A DNA stretch of 64,000 nt from Volutella citrinella (GCA_034401135.1 JAWZSP010000003.1:5084001-5148000), one strand, 5' to 3'; counted from the stretch's first letter, positions 45,203 through 56,405 are shown. Notes: generated from the sequence alone by a model not told the origin. Numbers and translations: made by a program.

Positions 45203-47176
45203 TCAATCCATAGGCTCATACGCCAAAGAGCTACCAAACATATACCTCTCGTGCTTTAACACCTCTAGACTCCTTTCCACTTTGACCGAATAAACAGTTT
45301 GAGACTTGAACATGTCCTCTATGAGATCAAGCAGGACGTCGATGTTGCCCAGGTTTTTTACAATGGGGATAAGCTCTCCTACAGGTTCAACCTGCAGCAG
45401 AATTAAATATACCGCAAACAGCAGTTGCAAGTCGCACCATTTAAGGTACCGCTGCCGAACCGTGCTGCTGCTTTCGACGGGTTGACAAGTAAAGTAGACG
45501 ATGAGCGCCGCAGTCTCAATGCAGTTCCGACATGATTCCAAGACCCATGGCTCGCGATCCGAGCGGATTGTCTGGTCATCGGGTGGTCGGACAGAGTACT
45601 CCATGTCTCTATGCAGAAAGAAATACAGGACTGGTCGGTGAATGAAGAAGACGCATGCAAGATAGCGGAGTGCAACTTCGTTCTAGGCCATGTTAGCATA
45701 TGCCGGAGGGGCACCGAACCAAGGAGCCATACCAAAGGCTGCGGGGGCACGGTCGAGTTGATGCGGAAGACGGTCAAATCGCGGACGAATTGCTGGTCCA
45801 GTGGGCGCGAAAGGTACCACTGATCAAGTTCGCCGGAGAGGCTGCGGACAAGACTGGCAAGCTCCTTGGGCTGGGCATACGCCATGTCGGTGTTGTAGAG
45901 TACATTCAAAATCTTGTTCAGGCAGCTCCTGAGCCAGATGTGGCTAACGAGGAACTCAGCAGCGTCGTATTGAGCGTCGGGTAACCCACTCAAAAGGGCA
46001 TGAGGACTCGCAGTTGAAGGCAGCCCGTCCACTTCTGTCAGGATATCACTTTGACGCGTTAGTGGTGTGATGCCAATTGGGCGAGCTCTTCAGTCTTACC
46101 TCTCCAATAAGAAATGCAAGGCAACCAAAAGCCGCGCCAGCCTGTGAACAGTGAGTAAGATATGAGTCTCGTCACTCTCGTGCGCCATGACACTTACGGC
46201 TCTCCGGGTCTCTTCGTTGAAAACTGTTTGAGTGTCAAATTTACAGACTGCAGCATTCCTAGCGCAAGGAACGGCCTTGGCCAGAAATAAACGAGCCCAT
46301 AGGCAGCAAGTATGATGGTAGGGATCCTGACCTCTTCGGTTGCCGAGAGCAGCTCCCAGGATCGCATCAACAGGATGCTGAATACTCCCTCAGCCAATGC
46401 CGGTAGTACGAGCGCATCATCTTGCAACCGACCAGCGTCCCCAAGCGCCAACGCCATGCAGAGTACGAGCAGACAAGGCAGGGGCAGCTGCCGTAGGGCT
46501 TCCTCTGTGAGGATTGTGCAATCATCCGTGGCAACACTTTTGAAGGGCGCCATCACTTCCTCGCTGCCGAGACACGGACATCGCCGGACGCACTCCGCCA
46601 TGGGTAGCGGGAGCTCCTGCAACCCGGCTTCGTAGAACTGCTCAATACATGCCAAAGCCTTCCAGGCGGCAGTCGGTGTGAAGGATTTGAAGGCGGCTTC
46701 CTGATCATCTGCGTCACGCAGAAAGGAGTCTACCGAGACAGCAGAGTCGGCCAAATTGAGCCTGATTCTCGGCCAGCACCGCAGCATCTTGGCTCCGGCC
46801 GCAGTATGCAAATCCGGCAACCGGCCCAGGCTCTTGTTTTGATCGCCCTCTAGCCCCACATCAACGGCCATGTGCTCTGGGGTGTCTCGTTCCGGCCCAT
46901 GGTGGGTTCTTGCCTCGAGCAATTTGAGACGCGCCTCGACAATGACAAGGCGCGACAGCACAAGGGAATCTCTGCACGCGTCAGCCATGTGGACATCCTG
47001 TGGACCTCTATGAATGCACTATACGTCTCAGAGCTAGTGGGGGTTGCACGGTAGACGCAGTTACGGCCCGCCATGAGGCAGTGGCTGCAGCTTGGTCGCT
47101 GGCCGTCGCATCTTGATTTCCGTTGCCGGCAGGTGTCACAGGCGAGGGATGTCTTAGGTGTCGGCCGGCTAGCCAT
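45203..47176 (-). CDS. Zn2Cys6 transcription factor
   Basis: Five exons, 47176-47025, 46971-46198, 46141-46100, 46048-45733 and 45682-45203, give about 587 aa with every phase consistent. The zinc cluster ACDTCRQRKSRCDG continues with RPSCSHCLMAGRNC. A leucine-rich linker helix follows only after splicing (DSLVLSRLVIVEARLKLLEA). The remainder is the fungal TF middle homology type (LRSCLNKILNVLYNTD, NEVALRYLACVFFIHRPVLY). An ATG at 47219 starts a 16-codon out-of-frame reading frame that overlaps the true start and could act as an upstream ORF. Its position next to the sugar-kinase, transaldolase and sugar-porter genes makes it a candidate regulator of them. Confidence 0.88.
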
Positions 47177-47649
47177 CTGATTGATGAATTCTGCTGGAGT
47201 GAAGCCGCCCAGCAATCATGGATGTCGTCATGGTCATGCGGAGGGAAAGAATTGCGATAGACTCGAAGTTCTTAGTGGCGTTCAGGGCAGGCTGCAAGGG
47301 CGGGAAAATATCGGTTAACCAATGATCAGTGTTCACTGGCATGCCACGACCTTAGTAAGCGAACTACTCAGGCTCAAGGGCGGACAGCATTATTCCAAGA
47401 GTCGCGGTCTTGTTCCACACTCGGTTGGCTCTACAGAACACATGGTTTCGCTCATACAGGAAATTCTTTTGGTCTACCACTTTTATAGCTTTTCCCCACG
47501 CCTTTCATACCAGTTAAATAGTCACAGAGTCCTTAAAATTGGTGATCCTTTCATTCAATGAAGGCTGCCATGGTATCAAGACTACCCTAGATTAAATTCT
47601 AGTTGCACTTGTCGTTGATAATTGAAGACTCCTTTCAGAGCTCGTTTAT
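47177..47649. other. Intergenic, regulator promoter
   Basis: 5' region of the Zn2Cys6 gene and 3' flank of the sugar kinase gene. No other feature is supported. Confidence 0.5.
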
Positions 47650-48906
47650 TCACAGGCCCAGAACGCTTTCGTTCCTGCCCACTACTTCCTCTGCATTTTT
47701 CACCCGCGAAGGTGCTAGGCTAAGTTTCCCAAGCGAAGCAAATCTCACAGCACCACCAGCGGCGGGAATATTATTCGCCAGACCCAACTTGTTCGCATAC
47801 GCCAGGGTAGCAAACTTGATGGCCTCCTTGTATGTAGCCGGGATCCCAAACTCGTCACTTGTAGTCAACTGCAGACCCTGCTGCTCCACCTCCTCACGCA
47901 GGTTGTTCATCAGCGTCGTGTTCCGAGTGCCGCCACCGGAAGCGACAACGCGGACGACGTGGGTTCGGGGGAGGATGTAGTCCACAAGGCTTCGGGTGAT
48001 GGACTTTGCCGTAAAGCGCGTAAGCGTGGCTAGGAGGTCCTCGGTCGAAGACGAGGCGTACTTTTCGAGGATGGCATCGGCGTATGAGGCGCCAAAGTCG
48101 AGGCGCCATGCGGAGCGAGGAGGCTTCCTAGAGTAAAAGTCATGTTGCGCCAGCTCTTCCAACAGAGACGGGATCAAAGTGCCCTTGGAAGCCAGCTCGC
48201 CGTCCTTGTCGTAGCCCTTGCCGGTGCGGGCCTTGACGACGTGGTCGATCATGACGTTTCCAGGTCCAGTGTCAAACGCCATCATCTTGCTGCGGTCTGC
48301 ATTGGCCAGCTGCAGGTTGGCAATACCGCCAATGTTCAACGTCACGGTTGGGCCGTCGTTTCGGAATGCCACAAAGTCTAGGTACTGCATCAGCGGTGCA
48401 GCTGAACCGCCCAATGCGTGGTCCAGGGGCCGGAACTGAGTGACGGTGTCGATGTCCGTCAGCGCAGCAACGACGCCCGACTCGGCAATGAAGAAGCCGC
48501 AAGGGAAGCCGCCCTTGGTCCAGCGCTCCACGAGGCTAGTGTTTCCGCTCAGCACGTATTCACGCTCCTTGGCGCGGTCCGGGGGCTCCTGGTAGATGGT
48601 CTGGCCGTCGTAGCCGATGACGTTGATGTCATGCGGCGACAGACGAGTCTTTTTGACCAGGGCGTTTGCTGCCTCTGCGTAGAGTGCACCGGCCGCGTAG
48701 TTGAGACGGGTCATCTCGAAGATGGTCAGGTCGTTGTCAAACGCGCGGAGGATGAGGGGCTGGATGTCTTCGGGCCAGTCGACAGTCAGGCCGTCAATGT
48801 ACTTGGGGCGCGACGGGTGGCCATCCTCTGCAAGAGAGATCTCACAGAGGACAGCGTCAACGCCGTCAAACGAAGAGCCGCTGTTGAGGCCGAGAATGTA
48901 CACCAT
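47650..48906 (-). CDS. AnmK/levoglucosan-kinase-family sugar kinase
   Basis: Single exon, 418 aa. Hallmarks of the anhydro-N-acetylmuramate kinase family are GLNSGSSFDGVD (phosphate loop and catalytic Asp), NVIGYDGQTIYQ, TVTLNIGGIANLQ, AFDTGPGNVMIDH and VVASGGGTRNTTLM. Fungi have no peptidoglycan. The characterised eukaryotic member, levoglucosan kinase of Lipomyces, opens 1,6-anhydroglucose to glucose 6-phosphate using ATP and water, and a 1,6-anhydro-sugar substrate is the best guess here. Near the transaldolase and an MFS sugar porter it fits uptake of pyrolysis or cell-wall-derived anhydrosugars. Cytosolic, with no signal peptide. Confidence 0.88.
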   Translation of the reverse strand: MVYILGLNSGSSFDGVDAVLCEISLAEDGHPSRPKYIDGLTVDWPEDIQPLILRAFDNDLTIFEMTRLNYAAGALYAEAANALVKKTRLSPHDINVIGYDGQTIYQEPPDRAKEREYVLSGNTSLVERWTKGGFPCGFFIAESGVVAALTDIDTVTQFRPLDHALGGSAAPLMQYLDFVAFRNDGPTVTLNIGGIANLQLANADRSKMMAFDTGPGNVMIDHVVKARTGKGYDKDGELASKGTLIPSLLEELAQHDFYSRKPPRSAWRLDFGASYADAILEKYASSSTEDLLATLTRFTAKSITRSLVDYILPRTHVVRVVASGGGTRNTTLMNNLREEVEQQGLQLTTSDEFGIPATYKEAIKFATLAYANKLGLANNIPAAGGAVRFASLGKLSLAPSRVKNAEEVVGRNESVLGL

Positions 48907-49562
48907 GATGGAGGGGAGCTATGAAAGGTAAAGTGAGGAGCATGTTGGGTGGAAGGCAAAGACCAGGCTTTATCATTTATGCGCCATTGACATGGAGGGA
49001 CGCCATCTGGGGACTCTCGACTGGGGGACCCCTCCTCGCTCGTCATGAGTCGTTCTGTTGCTTTGGACAAAAGGGTTGGTTATTAGGTATCGGAGCATGC
49101 CCCGGAAGTGGGGGCCCTACAAAATGGCCATGACACAGTAAACCAGCGTTGAACTAGTCTAGTTTCGGTTGTGGGAGAAAATGTTTGGTCATCTGACACG
49201 ACTCGTCTGTGCCAGATGCCACCACTTGAGCATCGGGGGATGCTCCGAGTGGAGCCAAAGCACAGACCCTGGACATGAGAGGAGTGGTCAGGGGGTAACA
49301 TGAGGAGAGACTGCCGGCTTCATCTTGCGGCTGACATGGTGGCTGACAACCGGCCGGCGGCACACAAGTTGGGGTCAATTGGCGATTCAGCTCATGACGG
49401 GGGGGAAGTCGAAAGATTTTTTCTGTGCAAGCTCGGGTGGCTTGTGCAATTGGTAATAGATCACCTTGCATCGTTTGATTCCACACATTGCTAGCTTGAA
49501 GGGGCACAGGATGGCGAGTACGACTAATTTTGTATTTTGAAGATAACACGTAAGAGTGACAA
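48907..49562. other. Intergenic, sugar kinase promoter
   Basis: 656 bp upstream of the AnmK-family gene and downstream of the transaldolase gene. No gene seen. Confidence 0.5.
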
Positions 49563-50641
49563 TCACAACAAGTACGATAATATAGCCTTCAGCTTCTCTA
49601 TGTCCTCCCCAAAACGTCTGATGGCGTCAGCAGTCTTCTCGGAAGCACATGCGTCGGCATTGAGTGCCCATCGAAAGGCAGACTCGCTGTCAATGTACGA
49701 AACCTTGGGCAGGTCAGCTTTGCGTGCTGTTTGAGCATGTTAGTAAAGAGGCAAAACAAGTATCTCGGCCAACATACCCGTCTCAAAAGTCAACATGGGA
49801 ACTATCTCTTCCGTCTCTCGCTCCAGCCCCTCTAGAATTGATGGCGAAGCAGTGAGCAGGTCGACCCCAGCCAGGTTGCGAACTTGTTGAACACCGCGGA
49901 AGCTGGCGGCCATAACCTGTGTCTGGAACCCATGCTTGCGCATGTAGTTTTGCATTCTCGACACGGCAACAACGCCTAGATCGTCCTCAGCTTGATTCAG
50001 CTTGCCCCAATCGCTAATGCGCCCGACATACGGCGCAATCGCATCGACGCCGGCCTCAGCGGCGGCGATTGCCTGGACCAGACCAAACACCATCGTTACC
50101 AAGCAGCTAACGCCGTGGTCGTTCTGCAAAATGCGGGCAGCTTGGATTCCTTCCCAAGTAGCGCCAATCTTGATGCGGACATGCTCCTTGGGCACTCCCT
50201 CAGCCTTGTACATGTCGATGATCTCGAGCGCCGATGCGACCGTCGCAGCCGTGTTGAATACGAGGCTCACGTCAACTTGGGTACTGACGCGGCCGGTGAT
50301 TTTGTAGATTTGTGTGCCGAACTGGACAGCGAGGTGATTGACAGCCGACGAGAGGCGCTGGGCGTCGCTGTGGGATGGCGGCAAGGCTTTGGCATAAGCA
50401 ATGCTGTTAGAAATGAGGCCCGCGAACTCAGGCTTCTGGGCTGCCGCGTAGAGGATACTCGGGTTCGTGGTGCCCTCGGAGACGTCAAATCGTGCGATAG
50501 CTGCCCACATACATGGTGTCAACAGCTATTGTATGATAGCATGAGAGAAGAAGAGGTGGCATCCTTACCATTGAAGTCGGCAGTGTCTGCGATGAGCACA
50601 GTTCCCGCTGCCCGCATCTGCTGAAACGCGTTTCCCGTCAT
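49563..50641 (-). CDS. Transaldolase
   Basis: Exons 50641-50569, 50500-49778 and 49726-49563 give 319 aa, the usual length. Motifs are AGTVLIADTADFN, FDVSEGTTNPS, GRVSTQVDVSL, and VRIKIGATWEGIQAA with the Schiff-base Lys. MAASFRGVQQV and a C-terminal helical cap (FRWALNADACASEKTADAIR) complete the TIM barrel; the cap is recovered only with the third exon. It exchanges dihydroxyacetone units between sedoheptulose 7-phosphate and glyceraldehyde 3-phosphate in the pentose phosphate pathway. The cap is somewhat diverged and the gene sits outside a housekeeping context, suggesting a paralogue dedicated to a sugar pathway. Head-to-head with the MFS porter. Confidence 0.92.
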
Positions 50642-51302
50642 CTTGGACTCAGTAAACGTGCGTGGAAGTGGCATGAGAACGAAGAGCCTGGGGGGCACGG
50701 ACAGATACTGTTCCTCATGTGAACCCAAGTCAACACCCCATCCAAAGCTACTAGTAGAAGACCAGAAACGGGGTAGTGTTACCAAACTCCGGGGTCGCCA
50801 CAGCTCAATGACATGGGCCATTACCGAACACTCGGCCACTCGCCCCTTGCAAGCCCCGTTGAAGCTAGCTAAGCCCCCGCTTCCCCTCGGCCGCTCCCCA
50901 ATCCCCACATTATGCGAACTACGAATTGCCGTGGGGATGTGGGGATAGCGTCGGGGGATGCTCCGACATAAAATCTAGATCCTTGACACGCGAGACGAAC
51001 GGTGGCGTGTTCTACCCATCTTCCCCAACCCGACTGGGGCCCTTCTCCGCTTCGCAAGTCCGGAGGTGTGCATCCCTCGTGAGGCATCTCGCGTCTTTGC
51101 TCCATGTGCACCCTGTCGTCAAGGTTCTTGGACTGCTCGGGCCAACTCCAGCCTTGAAGCAAATCTATATAAGCAGCCTGTTTCGGTCCCAAGGATTCCT
51201 TCAAACCCCAAGTCATCAGCACACGACCTCATCAAGAGCTGCCAACGACTGCTTCTATTCTTCGTTTCCCTTGCCTGCACTGTCATCCAGAGTCCGCTCA
51301 AG
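50642..51302. promoter_or_regulatory. Divergent promoter region, transaldolase / MFS porter
   Basis: 661 bp between opposed start codons. A TATATAAG box at 51166-51173 lies about 130 bp upstream of the porter ATG. Repeated CCCC(A/C)-type motifs near 50870-50910 could bind stress- or glucose-responsive zinc-finger proteins; this is speculative. Confidence 0.5.
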
Positions 51303-52835
51303 ATGGGCATGTTCAACATCGACTGGAGCCATAACAAATGGGCCCTTCTGTACTGCGGCGTGTCCACTTTTGGCGCTCTCTGCTATGGCTACGATCAAAT
51401 CTACTACACGGGCCTGCTTGGCATGAAGCCCTTCATCAACGACTATGGCACCGCCGTTGTTGACGGCAAAAGGGCCCTCACCACGTCCTTCATGTCTCTC
51501 ACTGCCTCCATCATCTATGTCGGAGAACTGCTGGGCGCCCTCATCGCCGCGCCCATCAATGATCGCTGGGGCCGTAAGGCCGTCTTCTACTGCGCCTCTG
51601 CATGCATCATCGCCGGAGCTGTCGTCCAGCTCTCCGCCCACGGCATCGAAGGCCTCATCATCCTCGGCCGCATTCTGATCGGACTCGGAGTTGGCCAGTT
51701 CACCGTCACCTGCCTGCTGTACATTGGCGAGGTTGCGCCCCTGGCCATCCGTGGCCCAGCGCTGATGATGTTCCAGCTGATGCAGTCGTGCTCGCAACTC
51801 GTTGGCTCGGGCGTGACGCAGGGCACCGAGACTATTCCGAACAGCAACTCGTATCTGATTCCCATGGGCCTGCTCGTGTTTCTGCCGGGCTTGATGGTAC
51901 TACTTCTCCCTTTTACGCCGGAAAGCCCCGTCTGGTATGCGACCAAGGGCCGTACCGAGGACGCTGAGAAGTCTCTCAGGCGCATCAACCGCAGCAACCC
52001 TTCCTACACCCCAGACCATGACGTGCGAGTCCTTACTGAGGCCGTGGAACTCGAGGCAGAGAATGCTTTGGAATCCAGCTGGGCTTCCCTGCTCAAGGAC
52101 CCGATCGAGCGCAAGAAGTTGCTCTTCTCCTGCGGTGCCATGGTTGCCCAGCAGATCAACGGCATCCAGTTCTTCTACTCTTATGGAGTCGTGTTTGCGC
52201 AGTCAATCGGCATCAAGGAAGCCTTTACCATTTCTCTCATCACCAACATCCTCCAGGTCATCTCCGTCGCCGTCTCTGTCGTTCTAGGCAACAAGGTGCC
52301 TCGCCGAAAGAACCTCCTCTTCTGTTCCTTTGGCATGTTCATTGCCCTCATCACTGTTGGCGGCCTGGGAACAACCCGCGCTCCCTTCTCCACCGGCATC
52401 AGCACATCCATCGTCGTCTTCTCCTATGTCGTCATTGTCTGCTTCAACTTCTCGCTCGGCCCACTGGCCTACACCGTCGCATCCGAAATGGCCATTGGCC
52501 GCAACCGAAACAAGATCATGTCGTGCGCCATTGTGTCCTTCTTCCTCACTGTCTGGGTCATTGCCTTTACCTCGCCATACCTTTACTACGATGCCGGATT
52601 GGGCCCTATGCTGTGCTTCATCTATTCTGGATTGACCCTGATTACCCTTGCCTACATCTGGTTCTGTGTCGGCGAAACTACTGGCCGTTCCAACCTAGAG
52701 CTGGAGCGATTCTTCCAGGAAAAGATTCCCGTTAGACAGTGGAAAAGCCACCAGTTTACCGACATGAATCTTGGTGACGAGAAGGAGGCCGAGGTGCACA
52801 TGGTTGAGCACCCAGAGACGTCCACCAAAGTTTAG
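51303..52835 (+). CDS. MFS sugar porter
   Basis: Single exon, 510 aa, with about twelve TM helices. Sugar-porter signatures are GYDQIYYTGLLG, DRWGRKAVFY between TM2 and TM3, PESPVWYATKGR after TM6, QQINGIQFFYSYG in TM7 and CVGETTGRSNLELERFF at the C-terminus. QQINGIQFFY is close to the hexose/disaccharide-binding QQ motif. The PETKG variant ETTGRSN resembles fungal alpha-glucoside and hexose transporters, but the substrate cannot be fixed. The ATG at 51303 was chosen because it precedes the first TM helix by 11 residues; the frame is open upstream but runs through the TATA box. Confidence 0.92.
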   Translation: MGMFNIDWSHNKWALLYCGVSTFGALCYGYDQIYYTGLLGMKPFINDYGTAVVDGKRALTTSFMSLTASIIYVGELLGALIAAPINDRWGRKAVFYCASACIIAGAVVQLSAHGIEGLIILGRILIGLGVGQFTVTCLLYIGEVAPLAIRGPALMMFQLMQSCSQLVGSGVTQGTETIPNSNSYLIPMGLLVFLPGLMVLLLPFTPESPVWYATKGRTEDAEKSLRRINRSNPSYTPDHDVRVLTEAVELEAENALESSWASLLKDPIERKKLLFSCGAMVAQQINGIQFFYSYGVVFAQSIGIKEAFTISLITNILQVISVAVSVVLGNKVPRRKNLLFCSFGMFIALITVGGLGTTRAPFSTGISTSIVVFSYVVIVCFNFSLGPLAYTVASEMAIGRNRNKIMSCAIVSFFLTVWVIAFTSPYLYYDAGLGPMLCFIYSGLTLITLAYIWFCVGETTGRSNLELERFFQEKIPVRQWKSHQFTDMNLGDEKEAEVHMVEHPETSTKV

Positions 52836-53112
52836 GGGGTGTAAGTTTAGGAGGCAGCCAGAGAGCTTTATATATATAATATATCAAGTGCCACTTGGCT
52901 TGTTACCAAAAACATAACGTTCATACTTGGCTTGTGATCAACTCATAACTAACTAAAGTCTCATCAGGCACACGCCTTCGTTCTCCTCTTATTCTTTAGC
53001 ACTCTTCACAATAGCAATTTGCATGAGTTCCTGAAAAGATTGTAAATATTATAACTTATATATTCCCACGATATCGTCAAGCAAACACTGTTGTGATTCC
53101 ATTGCTAAAGCC

Positions 53113-54711
53113 TCAAGCTTTGACTTTTTGCTGATCTTCTGCCAACAGTTCAACATCTGCAACAACACCTCCAGTGGTAAGGGGGCCTTTGTAACCGAAT
53201 CTAGCCCCAAACAACCACCAGAGCCCAATAAATATCGTAAATCCTCCCCAAATCAAGGACGCATAGTTCATGGTCGCAGCGGTGGTTGGCAGAGCCGATG
53301 GGAAGCTGTAGATGACAAACCAGACGAGGAGGTATGAGCACGCGATACCGTTAAGAATGAAACCCAGCATCCCTCCAAGTTTGAACGGGCCGTACTGGAT
53401 ATTCTTGCGGCCTGCCAAAAGGTTGGGCAGGATGCTGGCCAGGTACGAACTGCTGCTGAGCAGAATGAAACCTCCAACAAAAGCACCGAAGGCAGTGGTG
53501 TTTGCGACATAGATACAGCCAAGCAGCGTGACGAGGATAGCCGTAGTGATAGTCGACCACACAGGCACCTCGAGCTTCTGGTTTACCTTGCCCAGGACCC
53601 TTGGAAACGGCGCGGCACCATCTCGAGACAGCGCCCACAAGGTTCGGCCGCAAGTGACATAGAGGCCTACAATGTTGAGGCTGATGCACAGAAGAACGAG
53701 GGTGAGCAAGCCAATGGCGCCCGCCGTGGATCCAGTAGCTTGGCGATAGATTTCAGCGATGGGAAAAGGCGATGTGAAGAGTGCATCGTAATCGTTGATG
53801 GAATACATGAGGGTGATGAGGTAGCAGAGTCCCGTAACGAAGCCAATACTGACTTGCATTGCCAAGGCGAGGGGGATGTTCCGGTGCGGTCGGGGAATCT
53901 CCTCAGCAAGATGCGTAACGGCGTCGACGGCACCGACACTAAACGCACCGTTGAGCATCCCAGAGACAAAGACAAAGCCATCTGGGTAGCCAAGGTTGGC
54001 CTGCCAATCCTTCCAAACGAATGCCGATGATGCATGAGGAGGTCGACCATCGCGGCCTGGCATGACGGCACAAGTGACAACCGTGATGATGAAGCCACCG
54101 ATGATGAAGAAGATGCCGACCTTGTTGATATATGGCACCGCCGAGTTGGCCAAGCAGACGACCAGACAGGCTATCCACGTCGCGGCCAAATAAACGACGA
54201 AGACGTGCCACTGCTGAGCCTGGAAATTCGCGTGGTTAAGTGCGTACATCTGGACAACCGTGTTACCAAAGATGGACGCCATGGATGCAGCGCCAAGGGC
54301 CCAGGCGAGGTAGTTCCACCAGCCAGCAAAGAACCCAATGACACGGCCCCATCGCTGGCTGCCCGGGGTAACAGACGCCCAGTGGTAGACGCCGGCCGAG
54401 GAGGGGATGGCGCTAGCAAGCTCGGCGATGCTTGCGGCGACGGTCCAGTAGAAGATGGAGACTGTGATGAACTCGTACAAGACGCCCGGTGGTCCGCCGT
54501 TGAAGATGGCGACTAGGATCGATCCGCCAATGGCTGGCCACACGTTGCCGACGACGAGCCCGACGCCGGCGAGGGACACCAGACTGAACCGGCGCGTCAG
54601 CTCTTGGACGTGTCCCGAGGAGTTGAGGACCACCTCGTTGGAGGCGGTCGCAACGACCTCGGCGGCATCAGAGGCCGTGGATGGGGTTTCGTGTTTTGGG
54701 CTGTCCGACAT
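53113..54711 (-). CDS. APC-superfamily amino acid/choline permease
   Basis: Single exon, 532 aa, with about twelve TM helices. The motif run is RRFSLVSLAGVGLVVGNVWP, PGVLYEFITVSIFYWTVAASIAEL (split here: TVSIFYWTVAASIAELAS), PSSAGVYHWAS, SVGAVDAVTHLAEEIPRPHR and CGRTLWALSRDGAAPFPRVL. These are typical of fungal ACT-family permeases (GABA/choline: Uga4, Hnm1). A TATA box is at 54794-54803 on this strand. The ATG at 54711 is the first in frame. The gene converges with the MFS porter. Substrate open. Confidence 0.92.
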   Translation of the reverse strand: MSDSPKHETPSTASDAAEVVATASNEVVLNSSGHVQELTRRFSLVSLAGVGLVVGNVWPAIGGSILVAIFNGGPPGVLYEFITVSIFYWTVAASIAELASAIPSSAGVYHWASVTPGSQRWGRVIGFFAGWWNYLAWALGAASMASIFGNTVVQMYALNHANFQAQQWHVFVVYLAATWIACLVVCLANSAVPYINKVGIFFIIGGFIITVVTCAVMPGRDGRPPHASSAFVWKDWQANLGYPDGFVFVSGMLNGAFSVGAVDAVTHLAEEIPRPHRNIPLALAMQVSIGFVTGLCYLITLMYSINDYDALFTSPFPIAEIYRQATGSTAGAIGLLTLVLLCISLNIVGLYVTCGRTLWALSRDGAAPFPRVLGKVNQKLEVPVWSTITTAILVTLLGCIYVANTTAFGAFVGGFILLSSSSYLASILPNLLAGRKNIQYGPFKLGGMLGFILNGIACSYLLVWFVIYSFPSALPTTAATMNYASLIWGGFTIFIGLWWLFGARFGYKGPLTTGGVVADVELLAEDQQKVKA

Positions 54712-55971
54712 TGCGTGGAATCGCAAGACGCGTGATGGGGAAGTTGATGCGAGAGTCGGGATAGACGAGCGAAAAATCCGGGAGACTGGGTCGCTTTATA
54801 TCGGCGGCCCGGGCTGATACGCAACACAACCTTGTTTCAAGGGTGGCGGCCAGGCGAGAGGCAGCTGATAGGCCGAGGAGCCAAAAAGGGAAATTTCATC
54901 CGGACACTACCATCCATCATGCGGATTAAGTCAGATAAATTGACTGGCTATCAAGCACGTTCCATCGATAGGCTGGCGCGAGCAGCTGGGGTTTGATGAA
55001 AGAACAGCGCGGGGAATCGTGAAATGTGTCGGTGGCGGAAGGAAAACCTGGGGTCATGCGATAAGAGTGGAGTCAAGGGTCTGGAGATGCAGCCAATGAG
55101 GCTCTAGTGGTGGTTGCAAATGCTATTTGGGGTTTAGTGGCGAATCTGCCGGGGCCACAATCATTTGGGGGAACGAAAAGTGGAGCCACTTGGAGGAGGG
55201 GACGGGGACGAAGGTGTGGGCTACGGGCTTAACGTTCAACGTCACCGCCCAAAGCGGGGCTTTAAGCGATCCAAATGTTGTATTCTCATCGAGATGAGAG
55301 ATGAGCTGGCCAAAAACTTTCGAGGCAAACATCGAAAAGCTTGTCTACCGGATTGACATCCTGAACGGACACTCGCTGATACCTTCCTGTCGTCTGGTGT
55401 CAGTCGTGGAAATGGCCCAGATGGCTAGGCAGGTCTCATCTTCATTGTCCGAAGACCATGCAAATACGTGTGCCCTTCAGATTTGGTCTACTTAGGAAAA
55501 ACTCACCATATGAGCCGATATTCACCGTGGCGATACACGAAGCACTGGACAACCCTACATACACATTGCGCATTGCAAATGTCGGCATCCACGAATCACT
55601 GGAATTCTCCTCCGGGATCTACCCCGACTCCATTCCCGTCCCGCCAATGTACCGAAATAGAAGTGCTGTGCTTCAATCCTGGTGGCGCGGCATGGGCCCT
55701 TCAGCGATTAGCGTGCTGATGATGTGCATGAATTTGGTTTCATTTTTCAAGACACATGGGCCGCTTCTCCACCAGCATCATTCCTACTGTCAGAAAAACG
55801 AAACAAATGATGTCAGGCAATAACTGCGCTGATGTAAGACGAGGATTCACCCAGCCACAGTGAAATAACATAAGTACAAACAATTGCTGCTGGTCTTGGG
55901 TTTCTTTCTCGACAACACTCGCCTCCATTCAATCCCACCACGACCTCTATTCACCCCGATCGAATTCAAAA
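54712..55971. other. Intergenic, no gene seen
   Basis: 5' region of the permease gene (TATA-like gatataaagc at 54794-54803 on the minus strand) and upstream region of the small secreted protein gene. Frames around 55.2-55.8 kb look unsupported. Confidence 0.5.
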
Positions 55972-56268
55972 ATGAACTTGAACACTATTCTCTGTCTCTT
56001 TGGGTGAGTAAACACACACATTGTACAGAACAATACGCTAACATACTTCTAGCCTTGCCACCACTGGTTTGTTCCCTACCCGCCAATAACAGTTTTTGCG
56101 TCTAACTTATTCTCAGGCCTTTGCGCATGCAACATTGATGGTAAATGGGTTGACGAAGGCATATTGGTTGTTTTCACCAAGGGGTGTCCTGATGGCTACA
56201 CGCAGGCCAAGAATGCCATCACTACGCGCTTGCACATCTGCTGCGTGCCGGAGAAGACCAACACCTAA
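55972..56268 (+). CDS. Small secreted cysteine-rich protein with 14-nt micro-exon
   Basis: Three exons, 55972-56003, 56053-56066 and 56117-56268, give 65 aa. Both introns are 49-50 nt (GTGAGT...TCTAG, GTTTGT...CTCAG). The signal peptide is MNLNTILCLFGLATTGLCA. The mature part begins near CNIDGKWVDEG, with Cys in KGCPDGY and a CC pair in HICCVPE. Exon 1 alone hits TGA at once, and joining exon 1 directly to exon 3 breaks frame, so the 14-nt exon is required. The intron separating signal peptide from mature domain and the short Cys-rich product are typical of effector-like or antimicrobial small secreted proteins. No named family is recognised. Confidence 0.72.
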
Positions 56269-56405
56269 GAACTGCCTAGCCATAGCCGCTGAGGGGTCAG
56301 AGATCATTCCTGCCTTACTTCTACCTACTTAGATTACAGGTATTTATGGGCACTTTCTCTCTTCAAATTACCGCCTCCTGTTGAGTGATGCAGTCGTCTG
56401 GGATG

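Noticed and set aside
51066..51302. N-terminal extension of the MFS porter
   Set aside because: The frame is open, but it runs through the TATA box and the leader; the start at 51303 gives a normal porter N-terminus.
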